This document shows positions 18,060 to 26,049 of a stretch of 64,000 bases of DNA, piece after piece; position 1 is the first letter of the stretch, and each line of letters starts with the position of its first letter. The stretch spans positions 1-64,000 of the forward strand of contig MFXK01000010.1 in assembly GCA_001788835.1 (NCBI GenBank), written 5' to 3'. Under the pieces are notes generated by a model, which was not told where the DNA came from, made no database searches, and was given only the letters and a program-made list of their open reading frames with translations. A program made the position numbers and the translations under genes. The stretch comes from Candidatus Peregrinibacteria bacterium RIFOXYB2_FULL_33_20 (lineage in GTDB: Bacteria; Patescibacteriota; Gracilibacteria; UBA1369; GWF2-33-10).

Positions 18060-19010
18060 TTAAGAATTAAGAATTTCTTCTCTCACACTCACCTGATCAG
18101 CGGAATCTTGAAATTGGATTAAAGTTTTGGTTACCGCGTATGAACCGGCAGCCAGTAATATACCGACAATCGCGCCGATCATGGCTTTCTTAGCTTTATC
18201 ATTCTGTTCGCCGGCAGCATAAGATGCTACATACAAATAACCAGCATACACAAAAGCAGCCACCGCAATAATAGCAATAAAAGATACCGCAAAGTTGCTG
18301 ATGGAAGCGAACAAAGAATTAGCTTTTGCGACATTAATAGTCGTACCATAATCAGCAAAAATAATATCTTTCATAAATAATTCCGACAACCCAACCGTCA
18401 TCAGCCCCACTGAAGCAAAACCAAGGTGTTTTTTCTGGGAAGTCGTATCTTCGGTGCTTAACATCATGGTAATACCATCTATAACCATGGTTAATACTGA
18501 AATCGCACCAATCAAAATTTCAATAAAGGTATATATACCTTTAAGTTCATACCCTCCGGCCAAAGCGGCTTGTCTAATGGAGTCAATCGACAAATAAACT
18601 TCTCCTCTTTCGCCAAACAATACTTTTTGAATAGCAATATCCGCTATGTATATCAACAACAATCCAATAATAATAGATCCAAGATATTTTTTAAATTCGC
18701 CAAGTTTTGATTCTGAATCAGAACTTGTTACCAAACTAACCCCCATAATAATTATCATCAAAATTGCTAACGGCGCTAAAATATATTTAACTAAATCCAA
18801 TAAATAATAAATACCGCTAGTAATGTTTCTGATGCCTCTCTGGTCAATTGCCTTGGAGTTAATATCGCCTTCATAATTAGTTAAGCCTGTTTGGTCACCA
18901 ATTTCCGTAACAGTGTCAGTAATAGCATTAGCATGTATTAACTTTATGCCTCCAAATATATTTAGAGCTAATATTAAGCCGATCAAACCAATTTTTATTT
19001 TTTTATTCAT
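18060..19010 (-). CDS. Multi-unit VirB2/TrbC-like pilin membrane protein
   Basis: 316 aa. A signal-like helix (residues 5-27, IGLIGLILALNIFGG) precedes three repeats of helix, short charged loop, helix. Unit 1 is at ~66-128 (YILAPLAILMIIIMGVSLV ... GSIIIGLLLIYIA), unit 2 at ~155-212 (ILIGAISVLTMVIDGITMM), unit 3 at ~233-296 (FAVSFIAIIAVAAFVYAGYL ... KKAMIGAIVGILLAAGSYAV). Unit 3 closely resembles the pilin-like conjugal-transfer proteins (Mbov_0395 type) annotated in CPR bacteria and mycoplasma conjugative elements. It sits 25 bases from the upstream paralogue. Probably an inner-membrane or pilus component. No VirB4/VirD4 ATPase is in the window, so the assignment to a type IV system is incomplete. 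Confidence 0.8.
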   Translation of the reverse strand: MNKKIKIGLIGLILALNIFGGIKLIHANAITDTVTEIGDQTGLTNYEGDINSKAIDQRGIRNITSGIYYLLDLVKYILAPLAILMIIIMGVSLVTSSDSESKLGEFKKYLGSIIIGLLLIYIADIAIQKVLFGERGEVYLSIDSIRQAALAGGYELKGIYTFIEILIGAISVLTMVIDGITMMLSTEDTTSQKKHLGFASVGLMTVGLSELFMKDIIFADYGTTINVAKANSLFASISNFAVSFIAIIAVAAFVYAGYLYVASYAAGEQNDKAKKAMIGAIVGILLAAGSYAVTKTLIQFQDSADQVSVREEILNS

Positions 19011-19035
19011 AAATCTACAAACTAAAGACTAATAA

Positions 19036-19968
19036 CTACCCTCCCACTTTTCCACTCACAAAAGTCCCCACGATGGCAAAGGCTCCATAAACCACAACTA
19101 AACCAATAAAAGCATTAGTCATCCATTTCTTAGCTGTTTCACTGCGGCTTTCATCCTGAAAACTGATTACATAATAAATACCGGCTGCGATAAAAACCAA
19201 AATCAGTAAAGGTCCAATAAAACTGACCACAAAATTAGTTGCGCCAATAATTTCTGATAAGGCGGCATTGGCATCAATAGTTGGATTAAGTCCGCTAGTC
19301 TTAGCAATCTGATTGATATCTACTTTATATATAATTTTATCTATAAATGTTCCTGAAAAAAGCACGGTCAACAGTCCCAGGATACTAGCATATAATTTCT
19401 TTTTGGCTTCATCCAGAGCACTGTCATTCTTAAGCGCAGTCACTAATTGACCACCAGCAATAGCGGTAAACAAAGTAGCAATACTTCCTAAAATATACTT
19501 AATAAAAGTAATCACTATATTCGTCGTGTTCTTAAAAAGAGTAACTCTTTGACTGATTTCATAACTACTGCTGAAAGGTCCCCCATTTTTGAAATTTACG
19601 ATTTCCGAAATTGGCATGGCCAAACCAAGAAGTGCTAATCCCAATACCATGTACAGTAACCCTTTTTTCGTTTCATCCAGCTGATCACCGCCCAAACCCA
19701 AAGCTACCAATTTAAAACCTGAATACACAATTAGAGCAATAGCAATCACGCCAATAATATATTTAGCATTTTTGGAAATTTTATCGACTAAATTTTCCGC
19801 ACCAATAGTGCCAGAAGTCCCTACCGCATCAGGCAGATCACCAAACTGACTGGCATTAGGCAGTGGAAAAAATCCAGGGTTATTATCAGCGGCTGAAACT
19901 TTTATGCTATAAAGACTCAGCAACAGCAGTCCTAAAATCAAAATTTTTTTACCAGAAAACAATTTCAT
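19036..19968 (-). CDS. Multi-unit VirB2/TrbC-like pilin membrane protein, first gene
   Basis: 310 aa from the Met at 19968 (MKLFSGKKILILGLLLLSLY, a signal peptide ending near SAADNN). The frame is open to 20061, but those 31 codons are a translated AATTTTGAATT-type repeat (NFEFLIFNFEW), so the downstream start is preferred. Three helix-loop-helix units follow: IIGVIAIALIVYSGFKLVAL, YILGSIATLFTAIAGGQLV, and FVVSFIGPLLILVFIAAGIY with its partner helix FIGLVVVYGAFAIVGTFV. Each short loop is Lys/Asp-rich (DQLDETKKG, ALDEAKKK, SRSETAKK). The layout matches the next gene, pointing to an old duplication and perhaps a hetero-oligomer. Transcribed divergently from secE. Confidence 0.8.
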   Translation of the reverse strand: MKLFSGKKILILGLLLLSLYSIKVSAADNNPGFFPLPNASQFGDLPDAVGTSGTIGAENLVDKISKNAKYIIGVIAIALIVYSGFKLVALGLGGDQLDETKKGLLYMVLGLALLGLAMPISEIVNFKNGGPFSSSYEISQRVTLFKNTTNIVITFIKYILGSIATLFTAIAGGQLVTALKNDSALDEAKKKLYASILGLLTVLFSGTFIDKIIYKVDINQIAKTSGLNPTIDANAALSEIIGATNFVVSFIGPLLILVFIAAGIYYVISFQDESRSETAKKWMTNAFIGLVVVYGAFAIVGTFVSGKVGG

Positions 19969-20044
19969 CCATTCAAAATTAAAAATTAAGAATTCAAAAT
20001 TTCTATAAATTATACCTAAAATTAACCAAAACATCAATTTTTGC

Positions 20045-20074
20045 TTGAAAATGGATAACAATTCAGTCTATAAT
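20045..20074 (+). promoter_or_regulatory. Promoter of the secE-nusG operon
   Basis: TTGAAA (20045-20050) and TATAAT (20069-20074) are separated by 18 bases, 37 bases before the secE start. This is a good sigma-70-type promoter by sequence. Confidence 0.65.
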
Positions 20075-20110
20075 CACTCAGGATTAATTCCCGCTTTTTA
20101 AAAGTTAAAT

Positions 20111-20302
20111 ATGAAAGAAAATTTTATCAAAAATTATCTAAGCAATACGATTGAGGAATTTCATAAGATAACCTGGCCAACCAAGGATAGCGCTATCAAA
20201 CTTACCATGATTGTTTTGATTGTTTGTGTGATTGCCATGATTGTGAACGGAGTGGTGGACTCTATTTTTCAACAATTATTTTCATATTTAATTTTAAAAT
20301 AA
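20111..20302 (+). CDS. secE: Preprotein translocase subunit SecE
   Basis: 63 aa, the short single-helix form. The amphipathic segment NYLSNTIEEFHKITWPTKDS contains the conserved EEFHKITWPT signature, followed by one membrane helix (LTMIVLIVCVIAMIVNGVVD). SecE clamps SecY in the SecYEG channel at the inner membrane. It is the first gene of the secE-nusG-X-rplK-rplA cluster, in the usual bacterial order. No Shine-Dalgarno is evident in the leader TTTTTAAAAGTTAAAT. Confidence 0.95.
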   Translation: MKENFIKNYLSNTIEEFHKITWPTKDSAIKLTMIVLIVCVIAMIVNGVVDSIFQQLFSYLILK

Positions 20303-20314
20303 TTTATGAACCTG

Positions 20315-20335
20315 TCCCGTACGAAAGAAACGGGA
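20315..20335 (+). terminator. TCCCGT/ACGGGA hairpin between secE and nusG
   Basis: TCCCGT (20315-20320) and ACGGGA (20330-20335) enclose a 9-base loop and are followed by TTTAAAATTTAAAAT. This may be an attenuating hairpin or a repeat; the U-run is weak, so read-through into nusG is expected. Confidence 0.4.
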
Positions 20336-20357
20336 TTTAAAATTTAAAATCTCTAAA

Positions 20358-21026
20358 ATGCCCAAAAGCACCAAAAAAATAAACAAAGCTGCTAAAAAAA
20401 ATGATCAAAAAATACAGACAGGCTCTGATCAAGAAGAATTGCAGATTGATGATCAGTCGAAACCAAGCTTCTTTACGAGTACAGGCAAACAAGATCCTAG
20501 CGCTGGCAGAAGATGGTATGTTGTACATACTTATTCTGGCTATGAAAATGCCGTAAAAAAGGCTTTAGAGCAAAGAATTGAAACCATGGGCATGCATGAT
20601 TTTATTTTTAATGTTATCGTGCCAACTGAAAAAGTGATGGTTATGAAAAAAGGTAAGCTTGTAGAAGAAGAAAAACGTATTTTTCCAGGTTATGTTTTGG
20701 TAGACATGACTGTAACTGATGCTTCTTGGTATGTAGTCAGAAACACGCCTAATGTTACCGGCTTCGTAGGGTCAGGGACAGTGCCTGTGCCTGTTTCCGC
20801 TGATGAGTTCAAAATTATTAAGCGACAAATTGGACAACAGGAACCAGTGTTCAAAATTGATGTTAATGTTGGCGATACTGTCACAATCCGCTCTGGACCG
20901 TTTGCGAGATATCAAGGCGTGATTAACTCTGTCGACGATGAAAAAGGTAAAGTTAAAGTGTTAGTTAGTATTTTTAATCGAGAAACTCCAATTGAACTTG
21001 ATTTTGATCAAGTGCAGAAGAAATAA
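20358..21026 (+). CDS. nusG: Transcription elongation/antitermination factor NusG
   Basis: 222 aa. The NGN domain starts near residue 50 (RRWYVVHTYSGYENAVKKAL) and contains FPGYVLVDMTV and WYVVRNTPNVTGFVG. The C-terminal KOW domain has GDTVTIRSGPFARYQGVI. NusG binds RNA polymerase and couples it to Rho or the ribosome. The ~48-residue Lys/Gln-rich extension at the N-terminus (PKSTKKINKAAKKNDQK) is longer than in E. coli NusG and has no recognised fold. It lies 55 bases after secE in the expected operon. Confidence 0.96.
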   Translation: MPKSTKKINKAAKKNDQKIQTGSDQEELQIDDQSKPSFFTSTGKQDPSAGRRWYVVHTYSGYENAVKKALEQRIETMGMHDFIFNVIVPTEKVMVMKKGKLVEEEKRIFPGYVLVDMTVTDASWYVVRNTPNVTGFVGSGTVPVPVSADEFKIIKRQIGQQEPVFKIDVNVGDTVTIRSGPFARYQGVINSVDDEKGKVKVLVSIFNRETPIELDFDQVQKK

Positions 21027-21034
21027 TTTTAAAG

Positions 21035-21118
21035 GATTAAGAACTAAGAATTAAGAACTAAGAAAAATAAAGTATAAAAAAACACTTAGATCTTAACTCT
21101 TAGCTCTTAGTTCTAAAT
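21035..21118. repeat. TTAAGAACTAAG repeats in inverted arrangement
   Basis: Direct units TAAGAACTAAGAATTAAGAA occupy the left side, and the complement TCTTAACTCTTAGCTCTTAG lies on the right, about 30 bases apart, so a long imperfect hairpin can form. It abuts the ATG at 21120 and separates nusG from the next gene. Confidence 0.65.
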
Positions 21119-21119
21119 T

Positions 21120-21788
21120 ATGCCTAAATTCACGTGGATAACTATATTTCTATCAATATTTATCACTGTGGTGGTAACAGAAGTAGTTATCAATGAATAT
21201 ACATTGAATCAAACAGGATCTCTGGCGGCTAACGTCTCTCAAACTGAAACTAATATCAATAATGAGAACGACACTAGTGTCGCGGACATTGCTGCTCTGA
21301 CAACAACTGATGAAAAAATTGAAAAGAATTCCACAACAGCCAATGATCAAATTATTCCAATTATTGATCAGCCAAGTATTACCGAAACGATACTAACTAG
21401 TGCTAAAATTGCTAACGCAGTAATCAAAGAAATCGAATTCAATGGTCAAATGTTTGATTTCCTCAAAATAGACTTTCCAAGCCAATACATAATCCAACAG
21501 AATATATTCAGCGGCCAATCTTACATAGGATTAGCTTATGAAATACATTTTCAAAGCCCTCTGGATGCCGAAGAATATTATATGGAATTAAAAAACAAAT
21601 CTGCGGCACTGGACTTTGCAAAAGTTAATGAGAATAATAGTTTTGGAGAAAAATCCTTTTATATAAATAATAAAAACAAAGAAAATACCGTATTTCTAAT
21701 TTGTAAAGTGGGAACAGTTATATATGGATTTAACTATCCCCATAGCAGTCACGCAATTTTCAAATCCATAGTCGCCTATTTTAAATAA
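21120..21788 (+). CDS. Unknown membrane-anchored protein within the nusG-rplK cluster
   Basis: 222 aa, not recognised. One membrane helix lies at residues ~5-26 ([19 protein letters not shown]). A Thr/Asn/Asp-rich linker (residues ~30-95) precedes an external globular domain of ~125 residues with alternating beta-like segments ([38 protein letters not shown]) and one Cys (FLICKVG). It stands where bacteria normally have nothing between nusG and rplK, starts directly after a micro-repeat, and ends 16 bases before rplK, so it is probably co-transcribed. Lineage-specific envelope protein; function unknown. Confidence 0.75.
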   Translation: MPKFTWITIFLSIFITVVVTEVVINEYTLNQTGSLAANVSQTETNINNENDTSVADIAALTTTDEKIEKNSTTANDQIIPIIDQPSITETILTSAKIANAVIKEIEFNGQMFDFLKIDFPSQYIIQQNIFSGQSYIGLAYEIHFQSPLDAEEYYMELKNKSAALDFAKVNENNSFGEKSFYINNKNKENTVFLICKVGTVIYGFNYPHSSHAIFKSIVAYFK

Positions 21789-21804
21789 CATTTATTATAA
21801 ATTT

Positions 21805-22227
21805 ATGTCAAAAAAAGTAATTAAAATCATCAAGCTACAAATTGGAGCTGGTAAAGCAAATCCCGCTCCCCCCGTTGGTCCAGCTTTGGGTCAAGTTGGC
21901 TTGAATATTCAGCAATTCTGTAACGAATTTAACGAAAAAACCAAAACCGCCGGCGATTCTATTCTGCCGGTTGCCATCACGGTATTTGACAATAAAACTT
22001 ATACTTTTATTGTTAAAAGGCCACCTGCCGCAGAATTAATCAAGAAAAAAATAAACTTAGCCAAAGGCTCAGGTGTCCCTAACAAAGACAAAGTCGGCAC
22101 TCTCACCCAAGCACAATTAAGAGAAATTGCCATCGAAAAAATGCCTGATCTTAATGCCAATGACGTTGAAGCCGCGATGAATATAATTGCCGGTACGGCT
22201 AGGAATATGGGAGTAAAAGTAGAGTAA
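21805..22227 (+). CDS. rplK: 50S ribosomal protein L11
   Basis: 140 aa, normal length. The N-terminal domain has the conserved Pro-rich [20 protein letters not shown], and the C-terminal 23S rRNA-binding domain has [16 protein letters not shown] and a GTARNMGV ending. L11 binds the GTPase centre of 23S rRNA. The alanine-rich linker and the [10 protein letters not shown] helix are intact. It lies upstream of rplA as usual. Confidence 0.97.
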   Translation: MSKKVIKIIKLQIGAGKANPAPPVGPALGQVGLNIQQFCNEFNEKTKTAGDSILPVAITVFDNKTYTFIVKRPPAAELIKKKINLAKGSGVPNKDKVGTLTQAQLREIAIEKMPDLNANDVEAAMNIIAGTARNMGVKVE

Positions 22228-22256
22228 AAACTTTACAAACTAAACCTGTGGGAGCC

Positions 22257-22295
22257 TTACCACTCATAGCCCAAAGCTCATAGCTCAAAGCTAAA
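22257..22295. repeat. AGCTCATAGCTCAAAGCT micro-repeat
   Basis: Imperfect units CTCATAGCCCAAAG and CTCATAGCTCAAAGCT lie in the 100-base rplK-rplA gap, another short repeat class of this genome. Confidence 0.45.
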
Positions 22296-22327
22296 CAAGG
22301 CGCCATTACCACTTAAAATTTTTTTAT

Positions 22328-23029
22328 ATGAAAAAACACGGTAAAAAATATCTAGAAGCAATCAAAAAAATCGCCAAAAACAAATATTACAATTTGGAAG
22401 AGGCGGTAACTTTACTTCCACAAGTATCCACCACCAAATTTGATTCCAGCTTAGAAATTCATATCAAATTGACAGTTGATCCCAAACAAGCAGATCAGCA
22501 AATTAGAAATACCGTAGTCTTGCCTCACGGTACAGGAAAAACCGTGAAAATTATTGCCTTTGTTAGTGATGATAAGGTAAAAGAAGCTTTGGAAAACGGT
22601 GCCATCAAAGCTGGCGGGGCAGAATTAATTGAAGAAGTGCAAAAAGGTTTCTTGGATTTCGATAAAGCCATTGCCACTCCTGATATCATGAAAGATCTAG
22701 CTAAAATCGCTAAAATTCTTGGTCCAAAAGGTTTAATGCCTAGTCCAAAAGCCGGAACTGTCTCAAAAGATGTCGCTAAAACTCTTGGAGAAATGATGAA
22801 AGGACGTATTGAGTATCGAAATGATAAACAAGGAATTTTGCATAATTCTATTGCCAAAATTTCTTTCTCTAAAGAAAAACTTTTGGGAAACATCAAAGAA
22901 TATTTGAAAGCAGTCAAAGCTTCTAAGCCAACATCATTGAAAGGCACTTTCATTGAGTCTATCACCCTTGCTCCAACCATGGGTCCTGGTATTAAACTTG
23001 ATGTTAATACCGTAATGAAAGAAGTGTGA
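22328..23029 (+). CDS. rplA: 50S ribosomal protein L1
   Basis: 233 aa, normal length. Conserved blocks include NTVVLPHGTGKTVKI, the signature KILGPKGLMPSPKAGTVSKD, and the C-terminal TLAPTMGPGIKLD. L1 forms the mobile stalk at the E site and in many bacteria represses its own operon by binding the leader. Its stop codon (TGA) lies 9 bases before tRNA-Gln, so the tRNA may be co-transcribed. The usual rplJ-rplL pair does not follow, because the next gene is a mobile-element recombinase on the other strand. Confidence 0.97.
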   Translation: MKKHGKKYLEAIKKIAKNKYYNLEEAVTLLPQVSTTKFDSSLEIHIKLTVDPKQADQQIRNTVVLPHGTGKTVKIIAFVSDDKVKEALENGAIKAGGAELIEEVQKGFLDFDKAIATPDIMKDLAKIAKILGPKGLMPSPKAGTVSKDVAKTLGEMMKGRIEYRNDKQGILHNSIAKISFSKEKLLGNIKEYLKAVKASKPTSLKGTFIESITLAPTMGPGIKLDVNTVMKEV

Positions 23030-23038
23030 CCCCCCCCT

Positions 23039-23112
23039 TGGGGAGTCGTCTAATGGTAGGACAGCGGCCTTTGAAGCCGTATGTGAAGGTTCGATTCCTT
23101 CCTCCCCAGCCA
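23039..23112 (+). tRNA. tRNA-Gln (UUG anticodon), integration site
   Basis: 74 nt with encoded CCA. The acceptor TGGGGAG pairs with CTCCCCA. The anticodon stem GCGGC/GCCGT encloses loop CTTTGAA (anticodon TTG), and the T arm is GAAGG TTCGATT CCTTC. Discriminator G, as usual for Gln. The recombinase gene on the other strand ends inside this tRNA, so the element probably integrated here while keeping the tRNA whole. Confidence 0.93.
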
Positions 23113-24687
23113 TCTGCTATATATAGAGTTAATTTCTGGACTTTGTTCTTTAGTCATGCCTCTTTTCTCTGGTTCTAACCCTAAGTATTCTTCTTCAAGA
23201 GATTTATAGCTCTTTTTTATAGGCACAAGACAATCTTCAAGGTTAATACTTAATCTGGCATCTTTAAGTATAAAGTTCTGACCGAGAGAAACAAAGATCT
23301 CTCTTTTCTTATTAATATCGCCTTCATTAAAATGACTTCTAGCATAAGTAACAAACTTAAAGGTCTTCTCAGTTAATTCAAACCACCTCTCCCCTCTTTG
23401 CTCTGTATTTTGAATACTGCCTTTAAGCTTGGTTATTTCTTCTTTTAGTTTTGCTCTTTCGCTTACGAATTCTTCATCACCTATAAAATCTCTATATCGC
23501 ATTCTTGTAAGATTATCTAACTGAGTTTGCAAAGTATTTAAGGTGTTTAATTGATTCTCATAGATTTTGCCTTTTGTATCGACCTCTTTGTCATTATTGC
23601 TATTTAATATTTCCATGGACCAATCATAGAACTCAGGCAGGATTGTTAAGCTTTCCAATTCTTGATCTATCTGTTTCTCTAACTCATCTGAGCTAATAGA
23701 TTTGTTTTGTGAACACTTATAATCTTTTCTCCTCTTAGTACAATGATAATAAGTATAGCTCTTAGTCTGATTTGTCTTTTTGATATATTTAATTTTTGTT
23801 TCTGCGGTAATCATACAGCCACATTCACCACACTGAATAACACCTGTAAAAGGGAAATCATGAGTCTTAGGTCTAGGCTTACCTTTTCTACCCAAAATCT
23901 CTTGGACCCTATCATATTCTTCAAGAGTAATCATAGATTCATGTTTCCCACTATAAACAGTACCTTTCCATTCAAAATTTCCAGTATAAAAGATATTTGT
24001 AAAAAGTTTATAAATACCACTTGTAGATAAACTCTTATTCCCTAACCTCCTTGTTTTTCTGGTTTTAAATCCCCATTCATTATTTGCAATAGCAAGTATT
24101 TTTGGTGGCGTATAAGCTCCTGTAAGCATCAAGTCCCACATCTTTCTTATTAAATCGAATCTTTCAGGATCTTTTACAATAGTCTTCTCTACAAGATCAG
24201 GCATATAACCTTGAGGTGGTAATGCGGTAAACCAGCCTTTATCTCTTTTACTTTGCATACCTCTTTTTACATTCTTACTCAAATCAAGAATAAACTGATT
24301 AGCTATTCCACTCTCCACATTAAATATAAGAACGTTATCTTCTGGTCTATATTCCCTATCAATTGTTTGAATTGATTTCAAGATTCCTCTCTGAAGTAAC
24401 CATTGAATCCTTGCACTATCAATAGGGTTTCGACTCAAGCGGTTAATTTGCCAACACATAAGCCCTTCAGCTTCCCCTCCTTCTATCCTTTTAAGCATTT
24501 CATCAAATACAGGTCTATTCTCAGGCATTTTTGCAGATTTGGATTCTTTGAATATCTCAATTATATTCAGGTTAAGATTCTTAGCTAACTCTTTTAATCT
24601 ATCTATCTGATCATCAATAGATTGCACTTGTCTGTCCTCTGATTCGGAAGACTTACGAGCGTATAAGAAATATTTTGGTTTTTCCAT
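23050..24687 (-). CDS. Large serine recombinase (integrase)
   Basis: 545 aa. The N-terminal resolvase domain begins PKYFLYARKSSESEDRQVQS, where the Ser of RKSS is the expected nucleophile, and continues to WQINRLSRNPIDSARIQ. A recombinase domain (~150-280; GWFTALPPQGYMPD) and a zinc ribbon (CGECGCMI ... YYHCTKRRKDYKC) follow, then a coiled coil (LNTLQTQLDNLTRMRYRD). The last ~20 residues (GRKESNLHIRLQRPLSYH) are read from the antisense strand of tRNA-Gln, so the C-terminus was formed by the integration junction. It catalyses site-specific integration and excision of the adjacent element. Coding on the opposite strand from rplA marks the element boundary. Confidence 0.95.
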   Translation of the reverse strand: MEKPKYFLYARKSSESEDRQVQSIDDQIDRLKELAKNLNLNIIEIFKESKSAKMPENRPVFDEMLKRIEGGEAEGLMCWQINRLSRNPIDSARIQWLLQRGILKSIQTIDREYRPEDNVLIFNVESGIANQFILDLSKNVKRGMQSKRDKGWFTALPPQGYMPDLVEKTIVKDPERFDLIRKMWDLMLTGAYTPPKILAIANNEWGFKTRKTRRLGNKSLSTSGIYKLFTNIFYTGNFEWKGTVYSGKHESMITLEEYDRVQEILGRKGKPRPKTHDFPFTGVIQCGECGCMITAETKIKYIKKTNQTKSYTYYHCTKRRKDYKCSQNKSISSDELEKQIDQELESLTILPEFYDWSMEILNSNNDKEVDTKGKIYENQLNTLNTLQTQLDNLTRMRYRDFIGDEEFVSERAKLKEEITKLKGSIQNTEQRGERWFELTEKTFKFVTYARSHFNEGDINKKREIFVSLGQNFILKDARLSINLEDCLVPIKKSYKSLEEEYLGLEPEKRGMTKEQSPEINSIYSRWLGRKESNLHIRLQRPLSYH

Positions 24688-24703
24688 ATAATATATTACA
24701 AAA

Positions 24704-24808
24704 TGGGCAACTCTGGCGACCCAACATCAACCCAAAGGCTTTTGCTGGCAGAATTGCCCACTTTATACAGCAAGAAAGAGTCTTTAGGTATTTTCGATAT
24801 TGGGTCGC
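24704..24808. promoter_or_regulatory. Nested inverted repeats upstream of the recombinase
   Basis: GCGACCCAA (24716-24724) and TTGGGTCGC (24800-24808) are perfect 9-bp arms. TGGGCAA (24704-24710) and TTGCCCA (24754-24760) are perfect 7-bp arms. They interlock in the gap between the recombinase and the next element gene. They could be operator, recombination-accessory or origin sites. Confidence 0.5.
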
Positions 24809-24844
24809 ATCTAAATTTTAAACACTTAAATTTTCAAAATCAAT

Positions 24845-24860
24845 CATAACTTAAGTTATG
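24845..24860. repeat. Perfect 16-bp palindrome after the 248-aa gene
   Basis: CATAACTTAAGTTATG begins 7 bases beyond the stop codon at 24867. Without a loop or T-run it is more likely a protein-binding site than a terminator. Confidence 0.45.
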
Positions 24861-24866
24861 GGGTAG

Positions 24867-25613
24867 CTATAAATGTTTATCAATCTTTGCCTTAGCTTCT
24901 TCTTTTTCCTCTTCAATTAGCTCTAAAGCTTCTTTTATATCTTGTTTTAAAGAATCAAGAAAAAAAGGTGATTTAATATTTGATTCCTTCATAAGTCCAA
25001 ATTCAAAGAATTTTTTATATAACTTCATTATTCCTAACAACCCTTCAAGATTACAGAATGATTCTAATTGTTTTTTAAATAAGTCCAAAAGTTTTTGATC
25101 TTCATTACTTATAAGATTAATTCCTGCTAGTACATTTACATATTCGACCATATACATTTTTTTGCATAATTCCTTATAGCAATGGACCGCATTATCCCAT
25201 TTTGCTTGTAAGGTAGCATTTGGCTCTCTTATGTTAGGATCTGAAGACGTAAAATAAGATGATTTATCATTTACACTTTCATTATTAACTTTATCACGGT
25301 GAGTTTCTATAAGGTATATAGTCATTACATATGTATCCATATAACTTATAGCTAATTCAAGATTTAACGCCGCAACCCGTACATCTATAATTAAGAGACC
25401 TAATAGATTGAATAAATTATTTATTCTATTAAGCTCTCTTATTTGATTATTCTTTTGAGCATCTTTTATTAGCAAATCTTCTTCACCCGCAGTAAGAAGA
25501 CTTTCTTTGCCTATAGTGTCATATTTCAAATTCTTGTCTGCAAATAGCAATTTTGCTTTGTCTTGTAATGACATGTTAGGCGTTATTTTTTTAAAATTAA
25601 TTGTTGATGTCAT
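24867..25613 (-). CDS. Unknown element protein, helical
   Basis: 248 aa, not recognised. Predicted mostly helical, with a hydrophobic stretch near 65-95 (LFNLLGLLIIDVRVAALNLE) too polar for a clear membrane helix, and an acidic/basic C-terminus (ELIEEEKEEAKAKIDKHL) likely to be coiled. It stands 4 bases downstream of the next upstream gene (start 26049), so the two form one transcription unit within the integrated element. Confidence 0.65.
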   Translation of the reverse strand: MTSTINFKKITPNMSLQDKAKLLFADKNLKYDTIGKESLLTAGEEDLLIKDAQKNNQIRELNRINNLFNLLGLLIIDVRVAALNLELAISYMDTYVMTIYLIETHRDKVNNESVNDKSSYFTSSDPNIREPNATLQAKWDNAVHCYKELCKKMYMVEYVNVLAGINLISNEDQKLLDLFKKQLESFCNLEGLLGIMKLYKKFFEFGLMKESNIKSPFFLDSLKQDIKEALELIEEEKEEAKAKIDKHL

Positions 25614-25617
25614 ATTT

Positions 25618-26049
25618 TTAAATTTTAAGTTTTGAGTGAAAGCTTTTTAAATAAGCATTAGTAAGTTCAAGATTAAGTGATTCTGTAATGAAACCATTTG
25701 TTTCATCTATATTCCTCATAAATTGACTCATTATAATTGATTCAAGCATTTCCAAATTATCTTGGTTAGCCTCTAAAACAGTTTTAACAAGCTCTATATC
25801 TTGATTTAAAGTTTTTGATACTTCTTTTGGATTATTTTTAATAAAAGTGAAGTATAGAATTTGATAAACCAAACGTGTAAATTGTTTAATTTGCTCTTTA
25901 GTTAAACTCTCAAAATTATATGTAAGTTCTTCTTCAAGATCCCGTAAAAATTCATCAAGTGTATATTTTACTTTACCTTGCAAAACTTCTGTAGCTGTAA
26001 AGTCCCATTCCATAGTAATAAGGTTAAGAAATAGTTGTTTTGCGTTCAA
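25618..26049 (-). CDS. Unknown element protein
   Basis: 143 aa, not recognised. It is helical with many Leu/Phe/Gln, for example LTKEQIKQFTRLVYQILYF, and has no signal peptide or catalytic motif. Its start overlaps the end of the zinc-finger-type gene at 26024 by 26 bases, and 4 bases separate its stop from the following gene, a pattern of translational coupling in an element operon. Confidence 0.6.
   Translation of the reverse strand: MNAKQLFLNLITMEWDFTATEVLQGKVKYTLDEFLRDLEEELTYNFESLTKEQIKQFTRLVYQILYFTFIKNNPKEVSKTLNQDIELVKTVLEANQDNLEMLESIIMSQFMRNIDETNGFITESLNLELTNAYLKSFHSKLKI

Noticed and set aside
19969-20061. Upstream start of the first pilin-unit gene
   Set aside because: The extra 31 codons are a translated micro-repeat, and the signal peptide begins at the Met at 19968.
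22525-22980. 151-codon minus-strand frame
   Set aside because: It is antisense to rplA, whose protein is fully conserved.
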